DNA of 64,000 bases from Tetrapyrgos nigripes (taxonomy: Eukaryota > Basidiomycota > Agaricomycetes > Agaricales > Campanellaceae), in assembly GCA_013368315.1 (NCBI GenBank), contig JAACJM010000004.1, forward strand, positions 620,001 to 684,000, written 5' to 3'. Below are positions 33,609 through 43,117 of this stretch, in pieces. The notes below the pieces were generated by a model that searched no databases, was not told the origin of the DNA, and saw nothing but the letters and a program-made list of their open reading frames with translations. The number at the start of each line of letters is the position of its first letter. The stretch's first letter is position 1. The translations under genes and the position numbers were made by a program.

Positions 33609-36600
33609 TTATAAGGCTACTTTAATCCTACCAGTACCCTTTCGCAATGACACCATGTCTTTACTTGTCCTCCATGCCTTCTCATACTTCAACCTAGCTT
33701 TGGTCACAGCGTTCCCTGCTTTGATTCTATCCTGTGAACTACCTACACTGTTCTGCCTATTCAACGCCTGTGCCCAAGCATCTCTAGCCTTGTTTAGTCG
33801 TTGGTTTTGAGCTTGGATTTTTGCATCTTCACGTCAGAGAGATGACTCTTGCTTCCGAGCTAAGGAAGAAAGATTGTATAAGTTATGAACTAATGCTGAA
33901 AACAAATAACTGACCTTTGCGTACACGACTCAATGAAGTACTAGAATAGATGCGATTGAGAGGTCGGACGGTAACACCAGTACTATTAGATGTCTAGGCC
34001 ATGGTTATCGGTTAGTGATAATGCTAGCACATTTCAACAAGACCGCTCACCTTGTACTCTGCAATTTTGTGCTTATCATACACCTGTCCCTTTAATGTTG
34101 CCTCTACTATGGAACATTGTATACCTTCACAGTATGCATCTTGATGAGCACTCTCAACAGGATTAGAGGTTGCATCACCGCCCTGCCAGACGGTCAAGGG
34201 AATCTTGCTTCTCTGCCAACACATACCCTCAAATGCAAACTTGCTGGTAATCTTGTCAGTGACCCAATCTGCACATTAACAGAGTCAGAAACGTTAATAG
34301 ATTGTCAGTGGACCAGAACACGTACCAATGCTGGCCTTGCCTCCCTGCTGTTCAATGAACGTGATTGTTCCGTCCCAGTCATAATGCTCAATACACATCA
34401 GACTACGCATAGCATATTTGACTGGTTCTGAAACAGTGGACTGGTCGATATTTCGGTGTATATGTGTGATGCACAGTCTGGTCAAATGGTGAAGGTGCTC
34501 ATAAGGGGTTAGTTCGGAAAGCCTCTTATGCGGTTCATAGAGGTCACGTTGATCGGGATTGAGTTTCTGAGCTTGCTTGCATAGATAGAGTCCAAGACCT
34601 GAAAAGCCACCTATTAGCAAATGAATTGTATGGGACGAGAACACACACACCTTTAGCCTGGCCCCGGCCTTGATCTAATGTCCACAGAAGAATACCAGTC
34701 ATGTCTCCAGCTTGCAACGATGGCGAATCAAGATGGCGAAACTTGATATGCTGGCCAGTATCTTGAAGGACGATATCATGTATTTTTTCAAACACAAGAC
34801 AATGGGCCTCTGCAGACTCTCTGTTGAGGAAAGCTCTGGCAAAAACAATACCTAATGGATATATGAGAATGTGTCCAAGAATATGGAAATAAACGACTCA
34901 CAGGCATCGCCCACACGGCCCATGAACTCAAACTCCATCAGACCTGCAACTCTCTTGAAGGATATGTCACTCTGCACATAGGAGGCTTGCAGCAAGAGTT
35001 GACTTTGTGTTGGGGTCATGAAGACGGCCAGGCGAAACACGGTTGATGACAGTGTAATGTTGACGGAACCACCATCACCAGTGAGGTTGTACTCTTCAAC
35101 AAGGCGTATGTAACGTTGCTGCAAAGGAAAGTCGGAGTCTTGCTGGGCTTTGAGGTGTATAAGACCTATGGTAGAGTCAGCATGTCAACGACAATAAATT
35201 GAGAATGCTCACCATGCCAACCCATACCCTCTGGAAAGGCTGAAGATTGTGCCTGTTCAATATATGACCGTAAATGTTCAGCATTGGCCAAAGATGGGTG
35301 AAGGTCTGCAAAAGTTGTCTCTCCTAACTGTGATAGTGGAAATTTGCGTTGAAGAAAAATCTGAGCGGTGGGATGACGAAAGAGGCGACGTGGTGTTAGA
35401 CCAGCTAGCTCAGTGCCCAAGGAATAGAGCAGTTGAAAAATCTCAGCTCAGAGGCTGGCGGGTGTTTTGGACGGGATGGGAATTGGATGAGAATGAATAC
35501 CAGAGCAGATGATCAACACCTTCGGACAGCGTTGGCGATACTCCGGCAAAGGCTCATAGATATGGAATCTACACGAGCATGACAAAGATATCATTTCCAT
35601 CATTAACATGGTTCCTTGCTGGGTTCTGTGCTGGTAAACTATATAAACATTAATAGTAGAGAAATACCCTATGAATTGACGCATACCACAGTTGACCCTT
35701 TGACTTCCAACAGGTTGGATGTTGGTGCAAGGGGAAAGGGGTCCATAGCCTGCCAACCTTGCCTCCTCTTCGTAAATGTGTATGGCCTCCGTGTTGTTCT
35801 GCATCAGAGCGAGCAGGTATCCTTGGTGTACACTACCCCGTGAGATTGTGAAGTCGATGAGATGATTGCGAGAGATTTGTGCATCATAATGTTGGCAGCT
35901 GAGAAAAGTTTCACGTTAGCCAGCCAAAACTCCGAGGTGAGGGTAAACAAACATACCATAGATAGGGCTCACCACCACCTGTATACCTGAGCTTCACTCT
36001 CCCTTGGCAAGTAGTTCTGCCGGTCTGTCCTCGCTTAGCCTTTGTAGGACTCCAGTGAATGTTCTCCCATTCAGCGTGCTCGGCTTCAGTGAAGTGAGTT
36101 GGCTCCTGCAAGCTGGCCATGCAGCCATTGTCACGAATTGAAGCCCAGTATGCGAGTGTTTTTTCAATTACATCGCGTTTTGGATGGGAATTATTTTGGG
36201 CGCGTTGATGCCTGACCTGAAGTTCCAGTTCGTTTCGAGTAGCGAGAGTGTGGCCGGCGAGAGCGAACTTTGGATCTAGGAAAGGACATATCTTGACACC
36301 TTGACCCGATGAAGAGTCAGCATCCCTCTCGACAAAAGAAACATCAGACTCACATGTAGCATACAATCTACGACATGGAACACGTTCACCTGTAGCAGGA
36401 TCTTGAAGTACATCACATGCCTGTTCACGAATTGTTGAAGGAGCACCAAGTGGATACACGAGATTCTCTGTGGGATTTGACCAATTGTCTGGGTCAACTG
36501 GTATCAGATGGCCGACCAATCCTTCGCCGGGTGCAGTCTCTGGATATTCTAGTATTGCTCCTTGGGGATAGTGATACAACTTGGAGAGCACCGTTTGACG

Positions 36601-36882
36601 ATTCAGTGAAACACTGTATTCAACAGAGGTTGACAACGGAGATGCACAAAAACCTGGTGCTGGGTTGAGAAGCTCAGTGATCGCACCAGAAAACTTTGGG
36701 GCAGCGACCAGTTCACTAATAGTGAGAGCAGGCATGAGGAGGGCTGGTCGGAATCCAAAGAATAAAAGTAATATCTTCGACGCGTCGGCGGCAACACAGC
36801 ATCGCATCGACGCGTACATCGCGATCCGTAGCCTATGGACAAGCATATAGTCGGTGATTGGCTCAGACAGTGACCGAAGCAT
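33609..36882 (-). CDS. DDE (MULE-like) transposase, C-terminus interrupted by a stop
   Basis: Multi-exon gene from ATG 36882. Exon 1 (to about 35958) includes LNPAPGFCASPLSTSVEYSV, HLIPVDPDNWSNPTENLVYP and a Cys/His-containing segment (YATCESDVSF ... ICPFLDP). Later exons carry YVQSDISFKRVAGLMEFEFM (first Asp), LDQGRGQAKGLGLYL (second Asp), HYDWDGTITFIEQQGGKASI and TSNPVESAHQDAYCEGIQC (Glu and His). This D-D-E-x2-H pattern is that of RNase-H-fold transposases. The protein belongs to a large agaricomycete family usually left as hypothetical. Junctions I checked are GT-AG and in frame. An in-frame TGA at 33834-33836 follows RKQESSL; the same frame then continues about 75 more codons as a coiled-coil-like tail (QRLNKARDAWAQALN ... 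TKARLKYEKAWRTSKDM) to TAA 33609-33611. The catalytic core is whole; only the tail is lost. Confidence 0.8.
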
Positions 36883-37275
36883 GAAAAAAGTATATTATAG
36901 GTATAGATTAACAAAGAAGCTGTAGACGGGTTGTTAGAGGCGGCAGAAGTGAAGACAAGGAAGTTGACGCACCAAGTAGATTACATAGAAGAAACCCGTT
37001 GCTATATCACCAGACTTATCCATAACCAACATCCCGACTGAGGAGTTGCCATTGCTGTCCAAGTGATCTGCAGGAGGACGACGCCGTCGCAGCGGGTATG
37101 TGTTCGAGGAAAGAGAAACTGGCGGGACGAAAATCGAAGCCTCAAAGACAACGCCGCCGATCAGCGAGGAAGCGAACAAGGAGAGAGCGTGACAGAAGTC
37201 ACAATATGTACGGTTGTTTGCTGCGGAACATAGCAGAAGCCGCCAGGGGCCGACAGAGACCGGATGCCGGCAGCA

Positions 37276-37315
37276 GCCACAGAAGCAATAGCTAATCGAG
37301 TGTTAGCAATCAACT
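37276..37315 (-). repeat. Right terminal inverted repeat of the transposon
   Basis: Reads inward agttgattgctaacactcga from 37315; partner of 30555-30594. Confidence 0.75.
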
Positions 37316-37323
37316 AATCTCTC

Positions 37324-37333
37324 AGAAATTAGG
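37324..37333. repeat. Target-site duplication, right copy
   Basis: agaaattagg, identical to 30538-30547. Confidence 0.8.
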
Positions 37334-37911
37334 GTGAAAGCAGACGAACAAGGCCATGGAAATTTGATATATAATTTGATATTTGATCTTGCTCCAGACC
37401 AAGCGCCAATCATGATCGACATCGCCAAGAGAAATTCACTGAATTGAATGACATCTGACTTGCATCCGACTGGAAGTCTCCAAACAGGCTCTTAGGAAGA
37501 CGGAGTGAGGCTTTGAGTACCAGACTCCTTGTGAATGCTTCAGAACTATCAAGAAAAACCCACTACAACTTTGGGGACCCAACTGAACTCCCGGACCATA
37601 CTCAACATGAAAACGGGATCGTTACTATTGCTTCATACTGAATCGCAACGCCACCTATGTTTAGTCTCACAGCCAGATCCTAATTTTGACCTGTGTTTAG
37701 AAAAGGAGAAAAGGCTAAACCCTGTTGTCAGTGACCAAGGCCAACAGTGCGAAGAGGATACAGTGAAATTGGCTTGTAGAGAAACAACAAAAATGTTCTA
37801 CCTAGATAAATACTGGGTGGCTACATTCAGTTAGTACATTTCGATTTTGACAACAGACTATGGAAAAGGTAAGGAGTGGAATTGGTACTATTCAAATATT
37901 GGTGCTGTAGA
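37334..37911. other. Intergenic, no gene seen
   Basis: AT-leaning sequence right of the transposon. A plus frame (37535-37834) has no coding features. Confidence 0.4.
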
Positions 37912-38112
37912 CTAGCTACTACTAATGGTGACCGGTGAAGCCCAAAACACTGTAGTGCGCCTTGACTGAAGAGGACCACTTCCTGCGAAATAAGCCAGTC
38001 CACTTCCCGATAACGGCACTCCGGCTTCTGCAGCTCGCACAGTGGCCTGCAAATCGATATGAAAGAAAGGTGTATCGGAGCAAGGTAAGGGACTGGGATC
38101 TTCCACTGACAT
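37912..38112 (-). other. Orphan coding-like frame abutting the repeat
   Basis: A 66-codon frame starts with ATG at 38110-38112 and reads FFHIDLQATVRAAEAGVPLS, GSGLAYFAGSGP, then SRRTTVFWASPV before a stop. Composition is strongly protein-like. The left edge of repeat copy 2 lies only about 4 bp upstream of its ATG, so the repeat separates this frame from any former promoter or upstream exons. Family unknown; probably the remnant of a longer gene. Confidence 0.35.
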
Positions 38113-38115
38113 GCC

Positions 38116-38949
38116 GAAAATGGACTTGGCTCCTTATCGCAAGTTCTGGTCCGTTTTCGGTTGCAATTTTTGGTATTCAGAAATACGTACATTGGAAGAT
38201 GCTATTTGTGAAACAAAATCTAGAGAGTGGCAACAACTACCGACAAAAATACTAGGAAAAAGGTGCGTGTGAATATTTTGTGATTACCTCATAACTTTTT
38301 GCGGGCGCCAGCCCTAATAGATTACCACCAGATTACATACACAATAGTCTCGAGACTACGTGCATACGCCTGTTCAACACCACCGGGTCAATGATGTTGG
38401 CAGGACAACCTCCAGGTGAGTTTTCTGTTTTAAGTTTCCCTTTCTTGCGGGATGAAACGCACTGGGCTCTGAACACCGAGATGCAACGCACTACGCTCAT
38501 AGAGTGGCGGCCTAGAAAACCGTTAACTGATCCTCTCTTTTCGATCGTGTGAGCTCCTCATCGTCAACTTTACTGACTGATCATCGTCTTCCAGGTCGTT
38601 TTACTGCCAAAGTTCGGATCAGAGGTGCAGGAGGGTGCAGGGCATGGTAGGAACGCATTTATGGCTGGAAGGAATGAAAGACTAGGAGGTGTCAGTGTAT
38701 GTGGCTTCGCCCGTCCATACAGCTTGCACCAGCATCATGTACTTATTCTATGCGATCCTATAATACCGCTCATAGTTTGGTCAATCATTACTTTTTGGAT
38801 GCGTAGAGCGCTTTGCCCCACGACACAATGTCTTCCCATACGCTTCAAGCTTACCCCGTCCAAGCTCCTCAAAGCGACAAACCTCATCATTATCGCTGAC
38901 ACCATTGTCGGGACACTCTTTTCGCACCGTATGCAGACCAACTGAAGAT
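38116..38949. repeat. Dispersed 0.8 kb repeat, copy 2
   Basis: Direct copy of 25960-26775. Within it the longest plus frame (38625-38945) encodes PYSLHQHHVLILCDPIIPLI and KLTPSKLLKATNLIIIADTI, which could be a membrane segment, but copy 1 breaks the same frame differently. Neither copy is clearly a gene. Confidence 0.8.
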
Positions 38950-39660
38950 TGTCAGGCCAGAAGTAAATAAGTTGAAGAGTCAAGACACACGTTTTGTACT
39001 CGCTCCAGTATTATGGCATATGCAAACCACTGTTCGACGAATCTTGTTTTGTGAGAAATATGTATGTAACAGGTTACATTATTGGACAATAGAAATTGGC
39101 TCCAGGCAAAACGGAAAGATAGGAAAACATAATCGTGAGCCGTGACCGGAAATACGCTGACGGGAATCGTCGCAGAGAGATTCTAAAGTTTTAAGAAATT
39201 TGAAGTCAGGAGAAAATCTAGTGAACCGAGGAATTGAGCAATTGCTGAAAGGTATATCTATATCGGGGTAAGTAACGTCCACGTCCGCGAAGAGAGGCAA
39301 GTGAGAAAGGAGACATGAAACACAGTTTGACAACGACATTGTATACAGTGACATAACATGAAGGCAAATCGGAAACAAAGACAAAAGGGCAAACGACACG
39401 GGAAAAAAAAATCAGGGAGACAACTAAGAGGAAGATCCAGAGGATTCAAAACTAGAGCGACCGTCCAAGCAGTCCAAATCCAAGTCCCAATCAGTCCAAC
39501 CCGCGTCAACGGCAAAGTCAAATGGAAGAAGCTGAGGCAACTCCCTGGTCGATGCACTAGACGCAGTTGAAGGAGCGCTGACAGGGAATGAGGAGGGGTG
39601 GGAGCCGGGGAAGACTGTGTCCATTGAGACTGACAATGGCAATTGAGATTGAGATTGGGT
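38950..39660. other. Intergenic / 3' flank, no gene seen
   Basis: Downstream flank of the C2H2 gene. Frames on both strands (39258-39815 minus, 39358-39570 plus) are low-complexity shadows. Confidence 0.4.
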
Positions 39661-40767
39661 TTACTGACTATGACCTTGTCCGCGACCATGTCTATACGCC
39701 GCCTCATGATGTCCAGAGATATCGAAGTGGTTGAAATGGGTTTGAGATCCAAAAGCCTGACCGACTTGACGCATTTTACCGTTACCGTTGTGACTGTGGC
39801 CAACTGTATATCCACCAGGAAAAATACCAGGGATGACTTGACCGTGGTAGCCTAAGCCTGTGCGGGATGCTTGGACATTAGAGTGGGAGCTGTTCTGCAA
39901 AGCGGGGTCCATGCTGTACGAAGGGTAATATGCGTAAGGCGGGAGAGCATAAGGCCAGTTCGAGGTGTACAAGGGATTTGGTAGTCCGACATTCTGGTTG
40001 GGGAGGCTGGGAAGGTACATAGCCGGGGACCCATAGTGCATGGAAGCTGAAGTAGTTGCGGAAGGATAAATGGGATGGGGAAGTGGTGCGGGGATCGTCG
40101 AGGTAGATGATTTCTCCTTGTCCGAGTCTTCAGTTTTGACGTTCGCACCTACAGACTTCTTTGGCTGTTTTGCTCTTTCACGGCGGGGTGGAGGAACATA
40201 GGCATGCCACCTCTTTCTGTGTCGCGTGAGGCTGCTAGGATCTTTCGTGCAGAAGTCGCAATTAGGGCACTGTTCTGGTTTTTCGCTGAAGCTGCGGGGT
40301 AGCAAGAAAAGCGGATGTTAACAGGAAGACTGGGTTAATGATGGAGGAGAGGAATAGACGACGTACTGTTTGCGTTGATGAATCTTGACATTGATCCATT
40401 GATAGGAGCCATATGAGCAATATTCGCACCAGTGTCTCCTGGGGGAAAGATCAAAATAACACGATGACAGTCATGAGTTGAGGAATAAGGCATCGAAGTT
40501 TGAAGGGAGTACTCACTTCTCCTCTGTGTGGGTTTTGATGTGACGATACAGGTCACTCGTAATGGAGAGTAGCTTGTCACAGTAGGGACATTGTTGCTAT
40601 GTAGCAGAAAATTCATCATTAGAAACAATAACAAAAAAGCAGAACAAGAGACGATCACTAACAGTGGTAACCCCTCTAGCTTTCAAAGAAGCCTTGGATT
40701 CAATCCTATACTCGGGCTTGTATTGGGTTTTGACGATCCGGCTCCGAAGAGCGCGAGTTGGCGGCAT
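39661..40767 (-). CDS. Three-finger C2H2 zinc finger protein (295 aa)
   Basis: Four exons (40767-40663, 40596-40517, 40438-40367, 40291-39661) join into 296 codons. After MPPTRALRSRIVKTQYKPEY come three fingers: CPYCDKLLSITSDLYRHIKTH, CEYCSYGSYQWINVKIHQRKH (its last His is created across a splice) and CPNCDFCTKDPSSLTRHRKRWH. A basic patch (RRERAKQPKKS) and a Pro/Tyr/Ser/His-rich tail follow. Likely a sequence-specific DNA-binding protein in the nucleus. Splitting each finger with its own exon boundary is usual in basidiomycetes. The target is unknown. Length and phase support an intact gene. Confidence 0.85.
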
Positions 40768-41421
40768 GTCTACAACCGAAAAACAATAAAGTCAATAAGA
40801 GGTGAAGAGTGTCGACGAAGTCGGTTTAGAAAGAATAGAAGTATTCCAAGAGTAGGATGTGAAGATCTCGAGGCTGATTAGAGGCTTAGAGCAGTGGTTG
40901 ATGAAGGAAACCATGGCCAAACGAGCCAGATTATGAATACTTTTACAAGTCCTCCAATCATCCTGGTAGTTTCTGGGGAATGAGGAATTTCCTTCTCTGA
41001 ACCGAAAGCTATGACGGCGTCGTCCGTTGTCAAAATGTTGCTCCAAGCCGAGCTCCCGTACCACTGTTTTGTGGTCAGACATACTGTAGACAATTGTCAA
41101 AGTGCAAAATAGCTTCCATCTAGAGTAGTTTTGCACAATGTTTGGGACCAAACAAACTTGCCAAACTTGCTGAGTGGCTTCGAGCAGACGAGTGGCGACA
41201 GTATTTGGTCGTGTTTTCTAGAGTGGCAGGTGTATAAATCTTCAGTGTGAACTTTGTTTTTTTAAAAATCGCATGTACTCACCTAGACTGTATTTCACAG
41301 CAAAAACCTACAAGATACCCGACAAGACATTGAATGCTTTGGATTGAGACTACAGCAACTTCAAGACAGGATATAGTAGCCCAAGATGATCGCCCAAATG
41401 ACACTCAAACCGAATCATCCT
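40768..41421. other. Intergenic, no gene seen
   Basis: Holds the 5' flank of the C2H2 gene and the 3' flank of the RAD51D-like gene. No supported features. Confidence 0.4.
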
Positions 41422-42819
41422 TCATACAATCATCCCTCCCCGGATTTTGAATTTGCACCAGGTATTAGAAGACTTGGAGGCAGGTAAACTAGTCAGGTAA
41501 ACGCATGGGTGGAAAGAATGCCCGACTCACCGACACTCTAGACTTGAGGACCTCGAGAACATGAAGCGTCGTGTCCGGCTCTCGATCTTCTCCATCCTCC
41601 TGTGAGTTTTTCCATTCTGCGAGCCAAAGCGTAGCATCTGTCATGTACACGAATGATGGACCCAGTGCTGGTTTTTTATTGGCGAGTAAATTCAAGCGTG
41701 ATCGGTAGGGAAAATTCGGCGCAATTCCCTCATTTGACGAACTGCCTGTATTCTGTGTCTTTGGCTTCTTGATATCTATCAAGGTAGCGTTGTTGACCAC
41801 CTGGGATTACAATCAACAACGGATACGAAAAGGTGAAGTTGCTATGCTCACAAATACAACAGAGCCATACTTTACAGCAAGCTCCTTCAAGTGCCGCATA
41901 AAAGCAGTCATCATGGCGTGGCCTTGCGCAGATACAGCACTAAAGTGCTTGCTGAGCAGAGGCGTTAGGGAGTCGATGATTATACATTTTATAGGAGTGT
42001 AACTTTCCTGTAGAGTGGGTCGGGTCAGGATACGATGAGAGAAACGTGAAAACGACATACGTCAGAATCCAAAAACAGTCCGAGGGAATCTAGGATTTCA
42101 TAGATAGTCTGTATGTCGAACGCGACAGACACGTGCAGACGAGCCAGAACTTCCCCCATGATACTTTCAGAGGATGGAGGAGACGGTGCGAATGGATCCG
42201 AGTCCAAATCCATCGTGGAGGAAGGAGGATGTTGGCGTTCTTCGTTCATTACACGGAGGGTTTCCAGAGCACGATCAACGGCAAAATCACCAGTGGTATC
42301 GATCCAGAGTACTTCAGAGCATTCAGAAAGGAGGTGACCAAGTGCCGTGTTAAGGACGAGTGTCTATAATGAAGCAGGATTAGCACAATGATGACAGAGA
42401 CATATGGGAACACTGACACTTTTACCTGCACCCCGGTCACCTGAAATTTCGTAGACATGAGACATCAGGAATCCTCTGGAGCTTTCCTGGTCGAGTATCT
42501 TGTTGAGCGCAGGAAACGAGGTGACGTAGGCTCTGTCTTGTTTTTGAAGGTCGGATGCAGAAACGCCAGGAGTCGCGACTCTCTCCAAGACGCGTGAAAG
42601 ACTTCGTTCCAAATCTCTCAGTGAGATGGTTCCAGAAGGTAAGCGTCCGTAGAGATTGACTGCACGAAATTGAATGGGACTGTGGCCGGAAGAACTGTCT
42701 CTGGACGCGTCACGGTCAAAGAGCAAATCTGTGGTGGTGCGGATTCCGAGATTGGATAATACTTGAACGAGAGGGGCTGGTAATGGGTCTGGACTAAGGA
42801 TTTCTGAATCTAAACGCAT
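41422..42819 (-). CDS. RAD51 paralogue, RAD51D-like
   Basis: Starts MRLDSEILSPDPLPAPLVQV at 42819. The N-terminal domain has LSNLGIRTTTDLLF; then YVTSFPALNKILDQ leads to the Walker A loop ISGDRGAGK|T, split by an intron. Further exons give LVLNTALGHLLSECSEVLWI, HVSVAFDIQTIYEILDSLGL, YTPIKCIIIDSLTPLLSKHF (Walker B), ELAVKYGSVVFVVNNATLI, KPALGPSFVYMTDATLWLAE and the end VLEVLKSRVSSSNTWCKFKI before TGA 41422-41424. The order and the KPALGxSxxY motif match RAD51D, a helper of RAD51 filament assembly in homologous recombination. The junction inside Walker A does not fit GT-AG: keeping K-T in frame needs the intron to begin with AG; canonical cutting adds one base and shifts the frame. Confidence 0.82.
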
Positions 42820-43117
42820 TTTTCACATTCTAGTGAGGCAAAGATTTATCCTGGAGGAAAGTAAGAGGAAGAGAGGCTACTCGCTGCATCTGGCGACGTT
42901 CCCACAAACACTCTGTTCTCAACTAGCATCTCGAAAAATCTCAGCACCCTCGTCGCAAACCGACCTAAAACAAAGTCTTTCCTATCGGTTTGTTTCAAGA
43001 GCATGTATTCCTGAACAGTACTGATCTGCACTATGTCATTTCTAGTTATGATGTCAAGACTGCGGCATTGATTTGCTGCGACATTAGCTGTCAAGCGGAG
43101 ACGGCCCTTATCCCACC
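42820..43117. promoter_or_regulatory. Divergent intergenic region of RAD51D-like and hydrolase A
   Basis: About 298 bp between the two start codons. The last ~30 bp before hydrolase A (gagacggcccttatcccacc) are nearly repeated before hydrolase C (gagacggctcttaccccacc), so the duplicated block includes proximal promoter sequence. No TATA box is evident. Confidence 0.4.

Larger units (their letters stand above)
30548..37323. mobile_element. Two-gene MULE-like DNA transposon (about 6.8 kb)
   Basis: Exact 10-bp direct repeats flank a unit whose ends are imperfect inverted repeats. Left: agtcgatccctaacactcga from 30555. Right, read inward from 37315: agttgattgctaacactcga. Both then continue into taagct/ttagct-like sequence; the 12-bp core ctaacactcgat is identical, and about 21 of the first 25 positions agree. 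Inside are two convergent genes, each transcribed inward from an end: a GRF-zinc-finger-like protein (31349-33228, plus) and a DDE transposase-like protein (36882-33609, minus). The 10-bp duplication and the QSDxxFK / DQxxGQA / NPxESxH residues suggest a Mutator-like superfamily member of a type common in agaricomycete genomes. The intact duplication suggests recent insertion; the transposase has a premature stop. Confidence 0.85.
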
